A DNA stretch of 19,390 bases, from contig CANCFZ010000019.1 in the NCBI GenBank assembly GCA_947377425.1, positions 1-19,390 of the forward strand, read 5' to 3'. The notes under the pieces were generated by a model. That model had not been told where the DNA came from, ran no database searches, and saw only the letters and a program-made list of their open reading frames with translations. The position numbers were made by a program, and so were the translations under genes. The DNA comes from Flavobacteriaceae bacterium (GTDB lineage Bacteria > Bacteroidota > Bacteroidia > Flavobacteriales > Flavobacteriaceae). This document shows, piece after piece, positions 5,671-13,183 of this stretch (its first letter is position 1; each line of letters starts with the position of its first letter).

Positions 5671-6941
5671 TTTCTATCCTTTAAAAGTTCCAATCCTATT
5701 GCGCATTGCAAACATTTTTTATGATTACAATATTCGTTTTTCAACTGCAACAACGATTGTGATTGAAAAGCGCTTTTAGATTTAATTCCAAATGTACTAA
5801 ACTTTTCAATAATGTTGTTTTTCTCTGGTGGAATATTTGAAAGAAAATCAATCAACAATTCAGCATTTTCTTTTCCTAAACTATTGGCGTAAGCAAATCG
5901 AATTGGTACAATAGTGTTTATAATTAGTAAATCTATAAATGATTTTGATAATGCTTTTTCTTTTTTTGGACTGATTTTATCAAAATTGTAATGCGATTTC
6001 CAATAGTCGCTAACCGAAATAGTAAAAATCTGATAAACATCTGCAATTGAGTTTGCTTCGATTATTTTTGAAAACAAATTTCTGTGTAAATGGTAAACCA
6101 TTGCTAATTGCGCCAGTCGAATGGTTGGAAAATTATCGGGTCGATGTTTGAAAAACTGAATTGGAGCAATTGCTGGTTTTGGTAACTTATATTTTAAAAC
6201 ACTATAATCATACCACGATTTTAATTCTTTTGGATAATTATCTTCTACTGTTTCTGGAATCATATCGGCTTGGCCAAAAAGCAATGCTTCTAAATACATT
6301 ACTTCTAATGCTTCTTTTCGAATGAGTGAAAAGGTTATGGATTTGGCAACTTTAAAAAACATTTCGCCATTAGTATTCAATCCGAAATTTTTGGCTAACA
6401 TGCAAAACAAGACTGCTTCCCAATCGTTTTCAGTTTCTTGTAATAATTCTTGAATTGGATTTGATTTTCGTTCCAATCGTTCAAAAAACAATCGTTCTTG
6501 CCAATTAGACATCACAAATTCTGGCACATCTTTAATTTGGTTTTCACAAAATATCCATGATTTTTGAGCCGTTAGTTCTTTATATTTATGAAGTTCTTCG
6601 TTTGAAACGTATTTCTTAAGTTCTAAAACTGCAATTTCGGAATTGTCTTTTCTGAAAATTGGTGTATCGTGTTCCCAAACCACGTGAAGAATTACGTTAT
6701 TATAATTATCATCTTTTTCATGATGGTGTGCATACCAATCGGAAGATTTGATATGAATTTCAATATTGCCTGCCCATTTTTGATTATCAATAACAATTTG
6801 TGCATTGAAAAAATCGGGTCCGGCTTGTTGAATGTATTGTCCGAAGTTGAGAATAGTTAAAATTTCTCCGTTTGTGGTTTTTAAATTGGTAAAGTCCAAT
6901 TTTTTGTACAACCAAATGTAGTGTAAAAAATCTTCTTTCAT
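5667..6941 (-). CDS. DUF2851 family protein, possible nuclease-like fold
   Basis: This 424-residue protein is recognised as DUF2851, a Bacteroidetes family of unknown function. The conserved N-terminal block has GPDFFNAQI (41-49), then GNIEIHIKSSDW (58-69), a His-rich AHHHEKDDNY, and VILHVVW (83-89). D43, E61 and K65 resemble the spacing of a PD-(D/E)XK core, which is my inference. Four cysteines stand out: C132 alone and C405, C410 and C413 in a C-terminal CNHKKCLQC cluster, a plausible metal site. No signal peptide is present, so it should be cytoplasmic. It is first in a four-gene run, with a TAAATTTG motif about 57 nt upstream and a short inverted repeat (6956-6969) in the leader. Confidence 0.85.
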   Translation of the reverse strand: MKEDFLHYIWLYKKLDFTNLKTTNGEILTILNFGQYIQQAGPDFFNAQIVIDNQKWAGNIEIHIKSSDWYAHHHEKDDNYNNVILHVVWEHDTPIFRKDNSEIAVLELKKYVSNEELHKYKELTAQKSWIFCENQIKDVPEFVMSNWQERLFFERLERKSNPIQELLQETENDWEAVLFCMLAKNFGLNTNGEMFFKVAKSITFSLIRKEALEVMYLEALLFGQADMIPETVEDNYPKELKSWYDYSVLKYKLPKPAIAPIQFFKHRPDNFPTIRLAQLAMVYHLHRNLFSKIIEANSIADVYQIFTISVSDYWKSHYNFDKISPKKEKALSKSFIDLLIINTIVPIRFAYANSLGKENAELLIDFLSNIPPEKNNIIEKFSTFGIKSKSAFQSQSLLQLKNEYCNHKKCLQCAIGLELLKDRK

Positions 6942-6997
6942 AAAATATATCTGTATGGCTTTGAAGCCACTAAAGTAATTTTTTGAATCGAATTACA

Positions 6998-7005
6998 CAA
7001 ATTTA
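6998..7005 (-). promoter_or_regulatory. candidate -7 element for the DUF2851 operon
   Basis: The minus strand reads TAAATTTG, a full match to TAnnTTTG, giving a leader of roughly 50 nt. No TTG is found at the right distance upstream, where the sequence is almost pure A/T. The leader contains TGGCTT-CA-AAGCCA, a 6-bp inverted repeat. Confidence 0.45.
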
Positions 7006-7095
7006 TAAATATTAATTTTTTTATATGTAAAATTTAATTTTTTAGTTGTCATATATAGAATCGCTATTTTATTAGTGTGCTATTACAAAAAACGA

Positions 7096-7126
7096 TTTGT
7101 TTATGCGATTTCAAAACTTATATTTG
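7096..7126 (+). promoter_or_regulatory. promoter of the PNGase F-like gene (TTTG-N19-TATATTTG)
   Basis: TTTG at 7096-7099 and TATATTTG at 7119-7126 are separated by exactly 19 nt, matching both halves of the Bacteroidetes consensus. The ATG follows 18 nt after the -7 element, so the untranslated leader is very short, about 12 nt. Confidence 0.85.
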
Positions 7127-7144
7127 TAGTACAAACAACAAACT

Positions 7145-8794
7145 ATGAAAACCTTATTTTATTCTATTCTACTCTTATTTTCTATTTCAATTTTCGGGCA
7201 AACGAATTATAAAATCACTTATTTAAAAAGTTCAAACGGAAAGTTAATCGAAAATCAAGATGCTATTTTGGTGTTTTCTAATGAAAAGCAATCGTTAATT
7301 TCATCGGAAGCTATTGTAAATGAAAAATCGGAATACCCATTTGAGCAAACTTTAATTACAAATTTGAATTATTTGCAAGTTGCTAATTTGAATAAATCAA
7401 ATGCTATTGCAACTAAAGACAGTACTTCAATAGCGAAACAATCTTTTGAATTACAAACAGAAACCAGAAAAATTTTAGGTTACAATTGCAAAAAAGCTAA
7501 AATCATAATCAATTCAAATACAATTGAGATTTGGTATACAACTGATTTAAAAGTAAAAGGCGCACCGACTGTTCTTGGGCAAAATTTAGGTTTGGTTTTG
7601 GAAATGAATCGCAACGGTAATTTTATCATAACCGCAACAAAAGTCGAAAAAACAAAACAATTTCCAATCATAAAAATTGACGAATCCAACGCTTCTGATA
7701 TTCTTACTTACAGAGATTTGTTGTGGAAAACTAGGTTTACTACTATTCCAATTTTTAAAGAGGAAGTGATTAATTTTTCAGATGCTTCAAAATCTAATGA
7801 CAGTATTATGCGATTTGCAAATGGAACCATTATTTTGAAGAAAATTAAAACTCCTTCAATTGCTAAAGGAAGCCAAGTATTTATTGATGTTTCCGAACAA
7901 TCTAATGGTGATGCTTATGATAGAACAGGTTCGGTTTTCATGATTCCGATGGATAAGAAACTATCTTTTTTGGATGGTTTACAAAATGGCGTTAAAACAC
8001 TTCCAATCTATGATAACGGAAATGGAAAGCAATATCAAGGCATTGCGTCAACTGAAAATTATTCACCACTAATTGAGTTGATGCGCTTTTTTACACCTTT
8101 TGGAATCAAACAATACAACACAATTCAACTGAAAGATAAAGTTTGGGAAGAACGTGTAAATTACCGTCAAGACATTTCAGAATTGACTGATGCGTTAAAT
8201 GACAAAGAAATTTATATCGGAACATTCATTGGAAACTATGATAAAGGCGGACACAAAGTGAGTGTAAATATTACGATTCACCCAGAAGAAGAAATTGTTG
8301 CAAAATCATCTGTTGCGATTCCGTTGTTTAATTCTACCAACGTTATGGAAATGGCTGGACAAGAATATGGTACTTTATTTAATTCTGATAAAGGATTGAT
8401 GGTGAGTTTTACATTAGATAAAGAGTTGAAAAATGCCAAACTTCGTTACATTACAACTGGTCATGGCGGCTGGGAAAATGGCGACGAATTTGTACCAAAG
8501 AAAAATACTATTTATTTAGACGGAAAAGAAGTGTTTCATTTTACACCTTGGCGTGAGGATTGTGGTTCGTATCGTTTGTATAATCCAGCTTCTGGGAATT
8601 TTCCAAACGGATTATCGTCATCTGATTATAGTCGTTCTAATTGGTGTCCTGGAATGGTTACAAATCCGACTTACATTGATTTAGGCGATTTGAAAGCAGG
8701 AAATCACACAATTCAAATAAAAATTCCGCAAGGAGCAAATGAAGGAACGAGTTTTAGTTCTTGGAATGTTTCGGGTGTTTTGATTGGAAATTAA
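7145..8794 (+). CDS. secreted GLPGLI-like / peptide-N-glycosidase F-like protein
   Basis: This 549-residue protein has a signal peptide (about 1-18, ending SISIFG). Residues 19-170 resemble the GLPGLI family (ILGYNCKKAKI at 110-120, LGQNLGLVLEM near 144). Residues from about 235 match peptide-N4-(N-acetyl-beta-glucosaminyl)asparagine amidase F, which releases N-glycans from glycoproteins. GDAYDR holds D259 at the position of catalytic D60, and GDEFVPKKNT holds E448 at that of E206. RFFTPFG also aligns. C473 and C501 (SNWCPGM) match the last disulfide pair. The residue equivalent to E118 appears to be Gly in EIYIGTF, so activity may differ. It is a single-gene unit with its own promoter and a following hairpin. 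Location is periplasm or outside the cell. Confidence 0.85.
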   Translation: MKTLFYSILLLFSISIFGQTNYKITYLKSSNGKLIENQDAILVFSNEKQSLISSEAIVNEKSEYPFEQTLITNLNYLQVANLNKSNAIATKDSTSIAKQSFELQTETRKILGYNCKKAKIIINSNTIEIWYTTDLKVKGAPTVLGQNLGLVLEMNRNGNFIITATKVEKTKQFPIIKIDESNASDILTYRDLLWKTRFTTIPIFKEEVINFSDASKSNDSIMRFANGTIILKKIKTPSIAKGSQVFIDVSEQSNGDAYDRTGSVFMIPMDKKLSFLDGLQNGVKTLPIYDNGNGKQYQGIASTENYSPLIELMRFFTPFGIKQYNTIQLKDKVWEERVNYRQDISELTDALNDKEIYIGTFIGNYDKGGHKVSVNITIHPEEEIVAKSSVAIPLFNSTNVMEMAGQEYGTLFNSDKGLMVSFTLDKELKNAKLRYITTGHGGWENGDEFVPKKNTIYLDGKEVFHFTPWREDCGSYRLYNPASGNFPNGLSSSDYSRSNWCPGMVTNPTYIDLGDLKAGNHTIQIKIPQGANEGTSFSSWNVSGVLIGN

Positions 8795-8822
8795 AAAACC
8801 TACAACGTTAAATTGTAGGTTT
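8793..8822. terminator. hairpin between convergent genes, probably bidirectional
   Basis: AAACCTACAA (8796-8805) pairs perfectly with TTGTAGGTTT (8813-8822) around a 7-nt loop. For the minus strand a run of six T follows, so it should end the cystathionine beta-synthase/kinase transcript. For the plus strand the trailing T-run is short (three T). The hairpin starts right at the stop codon of the PNGase-like gene. Confidence 0.8.
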
Positions 8823-8845
8823 GTAGAATCGTATAAAAAACCGAT

Positions 8846-9019
8846 TTATAATTTATGTAATTCAGAAGCTTTTACGGTGATGATTTTTCCGTCACGCATG
8901 ATTACAACTGATTGATTTTTTTCAATTTTTGTTTGAATCATTCGTTCTGAAGATAATTTTAAACCTTTAACAACATTTGAAATAAATTTTGAATGACTTT
9001 CTTTTTTATCTTTCATCAT
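8846..9019 (-). CDS. 57-residue partner protein of the zeta-like kinase
   Basis: This small ORF begins with a double ATG (9019 and 9016) inside the last codons of the kinase gene, overlapping it by 14 nt in another frame. The product is basic at the N-terminus (MMKDKKESHSKF), with a helical middle (NVVKGLKLSSERMIQ) and a strand-turn-strand end (SVVIMRDGKIITVKASEL). I recognise this shape as resembling small proteins encoded beside zeta-like kinases in various bacteria, but I cannot name a family. The overlap implies translational coupling. Order (kinase first, small protein second) and size fit an antitoxin or regulatory partner, by inference. A terminator follows 24 nt after its stop. Confidence 0.75.
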   Translation of the reverse strand: MMKDKKESHSKFISNVVKGLKLSSERMIQTKIEKNQSVVIMRDGKIITVKASELHKL

Positions 9020-9593
9020 AACTAATTTTTGATTTTAACAAGTTCCAAGATTGCTTATTGGTAACGATTGCCTCTGAATTTATTCCTTCTGCAATTAATT
9101 CAGGTGTATTATTAGAGTTATCAAAAACTGCCCAATCATCACACAAAGGTATATAAATTTTGAATAAGTTTTCAATTCCACGAGAATATCTTCTTGTAAT
9201 TACCTCTGTTGGAATGTTGTGTCCGCCTTCTGAAACTCTAATTGCGACGCGGTTAATTGCCATTTCTATTGATGGCAACCAAAAAAATAAAAGCTTTACT
9301 GTGTAACCATTTTCTTTGGCTTCAAGCAATCGATGTTTATAACTTTTAGTTGATAATGTAGTTTCAAAAGCAAAATTTTCATTTAATTTTAATAACGTTT
9401 CGATTCGTTCCAACATTATTCTTCCAGCTTCGAAAGCGACTTTTTCTGGTTGAAATGGAGATAATCCTAAAGCGATGTTATCTGCATTTACAAACTCTTT
9501 ACAATTTAAGATTTCTGGTAGAATTGTCAATGACGCAGTTGTTTTTCCTGCGCCATTGCAACCAGATATTATATAAATTGTTTTTTCTTTCAA
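9006..9593 (-). CDS. zeta-toxin-like P-loop kinase, TTG start
   Basis: This 195-residue protein has Walker A GCNGAGKTT (11-19), FVNADNIA (34-41), FETTLSTKSY (76-85) and a lid with RVSEGGHNIPTEVITRRY (119-136). That is the motif order of the zeta toxin/UDP-N-acetylglucosamine kinase-like P-loop family. Zeta toxins phosphorylate UDP-GlcNAc and block cell-wall synthesis, but substrates of the stand-alone homologues are mostly unknown. The start must be TTG at 9593. An in-frame stop lies three codons upstream, and the next Met (residue 60) would lose the P-loop. The TTG comes 1 nt after the stop of the cystathionine beta-synthase gene, so expression is probably coupled to it and low. A 57-residue ORF overlaps the 3' end. 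Confidence 0.87.
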   Translation of the reverse strand: MKEKTIYIISGCNGAGKTTASLTILPEILNCKEFVNADNIALGLSPFQPEKVAFEAGRIMLERIETLLKLNENFAFETTLSTKSYKHRLLEAKENGYTVKLLFFWLPSIEMAINRVAIRVSEGGHNIPTEVITRRYSRGIENLFKIYIPLCDDWAVFDNSNNTPELIAEGINSEAIVTNKQSWNLLKSKISYDER

Positions 9594-9594
9594 A

Positions 9595-10956
9595 CTATTT
9601 TATTGAACCGATAATATCATATTTTGTTATGATATGATGTTTGCCATTTCCTAAATCAACTAAAACTGCTTGATTTTCTTTGGTAAATAATTTAGAAACT
9701 TCTTCAATTGGAGTTCCCAATTTTACAATTGGATAAGGTTTTCCCATAACTTCCTTGATTGGTTTATCAGCTACGTCTTTATCAGTAACATAACTTTGAA
9801 ATAAATCAGATTCGTCAACAGAACCAACAAAACCAGTTATATCAATTACAGGAATTTGTGAGATTTTATATTTTCTCATTCTATCGATTGCATGAGAAAC
9901 TAATTCTTCGGTACGAACAATTACTAATGTTTTATCGATGTGATCTTTAATAACATCTTCGGCTTTTGTTACTTCTTCTTCAAGGAAACCACGTTCACGC
10001 ATCCAATCGTCGTTGAACATTTTTCCAACATAACGACTTCCTGAATCGTGGAATAAAACTACCACTACGTCGTCTTTGGTGAAATGTTCTTTTAATTGGT
10101 GCAATCCTTTTACGCAAGAACCAGCTGAATTTCCAACAAAAATCCCTTCTTCTAATGCAATTTTTCGTGTGTAAACCGCTGCATCTTTATCGGTTACTTT
10201 TGTAAAACCGTCAATCAATGAAAAATCAACATTTTTTGGAAGAATGTCTTCTCCAATTCCTTCTGTTATATAAGAATAGATTTCGTTTTCGTCGAAAATT
10301 CCTGTTTCGTGGTATTTTTTGAAAACCGAACCATACGTATCAATTCCCCAAATTTTGATGTTTGGATTTTTTTCTTTCAAGTATTTTCCAATTCCAGAGA
10401 TTGTTCCGCCTGTTCCTACTCCTACAACAAAATGTGTTATTTTTCCATCGGTTTGTTCCCAAATTTCTGGACCTGTTTGTTCATAATGCGCTAATGCATT
10501 ACTCGGATTATCGTATTGATTTACATACCACGAATTTGGAATATCAACAGCCAATTGCTTTGACACAGAATAATAAGAACGTGGATCGGTTGGTTCAACA
10601 TCGGTCGGGCATACAATTACTTTGGCTCCAACGGCACGAAGAATATCCACTTTTTCCTTAGATTGCTTGTCAGATATTACACAAATAAGTTTGTATCCTT
10701 TTATAATTGCTGCTAAAGCCAATCCCATTCCAGTATTTCCTGAAGTTCCTTCAATGATTGTTCCACCTGGTTTTAATCTTCCGTCGGCTTCAGCATCTTC
10801 TACCATTTTTAGAGCCATTCGGTCTTTGGTAGAGTTTCCTGGATTGAAAGTTTCAACTTTAGCCAAAACTAATGCGTCGATTCCTACTACAACTTTGTTA
10901 AGTTTAACTAATGGCGTGTTTCCAATAGTTCCTAATATATTTTCTGAATAATTCAT
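9595..10956 (-). CDS. cystathionine beta-synthase (PLP enzyme with tandem CBS domains)
   Basis: This 453-residue protein has a fold-type II PLP catalytic domain (about 1-325) and two CBS domains (about 336-391 and 398-453). The PLP-binding lysine is K44 in NPGNSTKDR, the substrate loop is TSGNTG (71-76), and the phosphate loop is GTGGT (181-185). FHDSGSRYVGKMFNDDWM (302-319) is typical of cystathionine beta-synthase rather than cysteine synthase. It condenses serine and homocysteine to cystathionine in the cytoplasm (transsulfuration), although some bacterial members also use O-acetylserine. The C-terminal CBS pair may sense adenosyl ligands. It has its own promoter and is followed after 1 nt by the zeta-like kinase. 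Confidence 0.93.
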   Translation of the reverse strand: MNYSENILGTIGNTPLVKLNKVVVGIDALVLAKVETFNPGNSTKDRMALKMVEDAEADGRLKPGGTIIEGTSGNTGMGLALAAIIKGYKLICVISDKQSKEKVDILRAVGAKVIVCPTDVEPTDPRSYYSVSKQLAVDIPNSWYVNQYDNPSNALAHYEQTGPEIWEQTDGKITHFVVGVGTGGTISGIGKYLKEKNPNIKIWGIDTYGSVFKKYHETGIFDENEIYSYITEGIGEDILPKNVDFSLIDGFTKVTDKDAAVYTRKIALEEGIFVGNSAGSCVKGLHQLKEHFTKDDVVVVLFHDSGSRYVGKMFNDDWMRERGFLEEEVTKAEDVIKDHIDKTLVIVRTEELVSHAIDRMRKYKISQIPVIDITGFVGSVDESDLFQSYVTDKDVADKPIKEVMGKPYPIVKLGTPIEEVSKLFTKENQAVLVDLGNGKHHIITKYDIIGSIK

Positions 10957-10975
10957 ATTTGTTTGTTTGAAAGCA

Positions 10976-11006
10976 CAAAGGTATAGATAATAAAATCGTT
11001 TACAAA
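10976..11006 (-). promoter_or_regulatory. promoter of the cystathionine beta-synthase operon (TTTG-N19-TACCTTTG)
   Basis: The minus strand has TTTG at 11006-11003 and TACCTTTG at 10983-10976, with exactly 19 nt between. The ATG is 19 nt downstream of the -7 element. Both halves match the Bacteroidetes consensus. Confidence 0.85.
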
Positions 11007-11014
11007 ACTACTGA

Positions 11015-11152
11015 TTTTATGTAAATAGATTGCTGATTAACCCTGATGGGAGAAGTTACCGTGTAACTCGGACAGCAGGAAAATGGTTTAGTAAAATTCG
11101 CAAGCCATTCGTTACTGAAAGAAATTCCAAACCAAACCGAAGCGTATCATGA
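11015..11152 (+). other. unexplained structured element or short ORF overlapping the porin 3' end
   Basis: The inner stem AGTTAC (11054-11059) / GTAACT (11063-11068) closes a 3-nt loop. The outer arms CCTG (11042-11045) and CAGG (11076-11079) enclose 8- and 7-nt internal-loop strands. On the plus strand a 45-codon frame is open from 11015 to the TGA at 11152. It has no ATG, only a TTG at 11030, and encodes a basic peptide containing PDGRSYRVTRTAGKWF and SKIRKPFVTE. Its distal part is antisense to the conserved end of the porin. It could be a 3' UTR structure of the porin mRNA, a small RNA, or a short gene with a rare start. No plus-strand promoter motif was found before it. Confidence 0.35.
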
Positions 11153-13058
11153 AATCGTGATAAGGAAGATTGGGCGCAGAATAATAGTTATTTCCTGAAA
11201 ATGCGGAGTTGAAATGTTCGGCTTTGATGTAGATTCGGGTTTGTTTTACGCGTGCATTAACGAAAAAATCTAGCATTGGGAATTCACCAATTTGTTTTTC
11301 TTTTTGCACAAAAAACGCTCCTAAAATTGGATTGTAATCGTCGGCATAGAATTTTGTGAAGTAATTCAGCGTAATTCCAATTTGCAAAAACATTGCGCGT
11401 TTAAAAACATAATCTGAAAAATAGATTGTGTTTCTCATTGTCAATTCTGGAACATTTAAAATAGTATCTTTTTGAGAAACCTTTTGATATAGAAAAGTGT
11501 TATCTAATGCCCATTTTTTATACTTAAATTCCCTTGCCACTTTTAAAGACAAATAATTGATTGTTCCTGAAAATTGTTTTGGAGAAACATACTGCTCAGA
11601 ACTACCAATATTGTCGTTGCTAAAGTAAAGATGGTCATTCAACGTAGTTAATTGCAATGACGATTTAACCCATTGTGTGTTTGCATTTACAATAAGGTTA
11701 TTGATTTTTTCATTATTAAAATCATTACTCCAATTGTACTTATCATAACTGCTTTGATTTAAGTTATAGTTATTATTAGGCAACTTACTGATATTTTGGT
11801 ATTGAAAAGAAAGATTGTTTTTTGGGTTAATTGTATAGGTTAAATTGGCATCAAAATTTCGCATTGGTTGTGCTGAAATAGAATTTGAAAGTACAACAGT
11901 TCCATTCCATTTATTTTTTCTGTAATCATATTGACCTCCAATTGTATTGATTGTAGCTTTTAATTGCGATGGATAAATAACAGTTCCTACAGTACGTTCT
12001 TTTTCGTAAAAATATTTATAGTTGAAATTTTCAATGAAAAACTGAAACTTTCCTAATGTTTTATTTTCATAAACGGCTCCAACTTTATTATAAAATCGGC
12101 TATAAATTGTTTGATCAATGATATTTGATATATTCAAAGAAGTTCCAAATCTATGAAACGGAGTTCCATAAGTTCCAATAGCTGAATTTAAAGTAACTTG
12201 ATTAAACTCAAAAAACTTGTGTTCATAATTCAATTGATGAAGGATATAAAGATTGTTTTGAGCATCTTTTGAATTGATTCTAAAACTATGATCTACAAAA
12301 AAACGTTTTCCTTTAAGAAATGATTTTGCATCGGTTAAATAAACTTGCAGTCTAGGTCTATTTTTATAAGCTGGGTCTTCATCTTCAAAATATTCTGGTT
12401 GCGTTAGTCCGCCATTTTCTCCATTTAAAATGTCTTGTCCTGTATAATGAAAATTTACTGCATAACGTTTATTTAATGTAAAATAGCTAGACGTAAATCT
12501 AAAATTTCCAACACTTGATAATTGATTAATGTATTTACCTAAAGAGCGTAACCCTTTAAAAGCAACCGAAAAATTAAAATTCTTTGATGTATTTAAAGTC
12601 ACCAAGGCATCAACATTTTGACCTTGTTCCATAACTGTTTTAAAATACAATTCGGTCAAAGGTGTTGCTACAGAATAATATTTAATATCATTCACTTCTT
12701 GATATGCAAAATGTTTTCCTTTAAAACCAAATTCGGGAAAAGAATTGAATTTAGTCAATCCGAAATTTAATGTAGTATAAGTCTGCCCTTCATTTGGGAA
12801 AGGCAATAAACCAAAAATATCTTTTCTAAGATAATTATAATCATACTCTTTCTTAATTGAAAGTGTAGTATCTAAAATAATAGTATCATGCTGAACAGAA
12901 ATTATCTTGTATGAAGTTATAGGTGCTTTTTTAGCTTGTTCCTTGGCTCTTTGTTCTGCAGTTTTTACTAAGCTTTTTCGTTCTGGTGTTTTACCTTTTT
13001 CTTGAGAAAAAAGCAAAACAGAAGTAAGTAATAAAATAAAGGTAAATAGTATTCTCAT
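11112..13058 (-). CDS. putative porin, Porin_10-type outer-membrane beta-barrel
   Basis: This 648-residue protein has a signal peptide (MRILFTFILLLTSVLLFSQ) and a charged linker with repeated Lys/Glu/Ala (about 20-45). A short strand region (HDTIILDTTLSIKKEYDYNY) leads into a long series of amphipathic beta strands. It ends in the membrane-insertion-like strand MIRFGLVWNFFQ. The internal motif FGLLPFPNEGQTYTTLNFG near 82-100 is typical of the putative porin family common in Flavobacteriia. Substrate is unknown. It lies downstream of the susD terminator with its own -7 motif, so it is probably expressed separately from the SusCD pair. The region after its stop holds the element at 11015-11152. 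Confidence 0.88.
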   Translation of the reverse strand: MRILFTFILLLTSVLLFSQEKGKTPERKSLVKTAEQRAKEQAKKAPITSYKIISVQHDTIILDTTLSIKKEYDYNYLRKDIFGLLPFPNEGQTYTTLNFGLTKFNSFPEFGFKGKHFAYQEVNDIKYYSVATPLTELYFKTVMEQGQNVDALVTLNTSKNFNFSVAFKGLRSLGKYINQLSSVGNFRFTSSYFTLNKRYAVNFHYTGQDILNGENGGLTQPEYFEDEDPAYKNRPRLQVYLTDAKSFLKGKRFFVDHSFRINSKDAQNNLYILHQLNYEHKFFEFNQVTLNSAIGTYGTPFHRFGTSLNISNIIDQTIYSRFYNKVGAVYENKTLGKFQFFIENFNYKYFYEKERTVGTVIYPSQLKATINTIGGQYDYRKNKWNGTVVLSNSISAQPMRNFDANLTYTINPKNNLSFQYQNISKLPNNNYNLNQSSYDKYNWSNDFNNEKINNLIVNANTQWVKSSLQLTTLNDHLYFSNDNIGSSEQYVSPKQFSGTINYLSLKVAREFKYKKWALDNTFLYQKVSQKDTILNVPELTMRNTIYFSDYVFKRAMFLQIGITLNYFTKFYADDYNPILGAFFVQKEKQIGEFPMLDFFVNARVKQTRIYIKAEHFNSAFSGNNYYSAPNLPYHDFMIRFGLVWNFFQ

Positions 13059-13074
13059 AACATATTGAAAGCAA

Positions 13075-13082
13075 CAAAAATA
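13075..13082 (-). promoter_or_regulatory. candidate -7 element for the putative porin gene
   Basis: The minus strand reads TATTTTTG, matching TAnnTTTG, 16 nt before the ATG at 13058. No TTG occurs at the usual spacing. The nearest is 26 nt upstream, so only half of the promoter is supported. Confidence 0.5.
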
Positions 13083-13128
13083 GGTAATTGTTTATAAAGT
13101 TGCATAAACAATAATCATAATTAAAAGC

Positions 13129-13158
13129 AAAAAAAAGACCGTCATAAATGACGGTCTT
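13129..13158 (-). terminator. strong rho-independent terminator after susD
   Basis: A perfect 10-bp stem, AAGACCGTCA (minus strand 13158-13149) with its complement (13144-13135), closes a 4-nt loop. It is followed by eight T (13136-13129). It lies 25 nt after the susD stop and separates the SusCD transcript from the porin gene. Confidence 0.92.
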
Positions 13159-13183
13159 AATTGTATATATAATCTAAATTTAA

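Noticed and set aside
10362..10951. Plus-strand open frames opposite the cystathionine beta-synthase gene
   Set aside because: They are antisense shadows of a confidently identified enzyme, with no promoter and no domain resemblance.
11041..11080. Possible riboswitch in front of cystathionine beta-synthase
   Set aside because: The stem-loop lies upstream of the well-supported promoter at 10976-11006, so it is not in the leader of that gene. It also does not match the SAM, SAH, TPP or cobalamin motifs I know.
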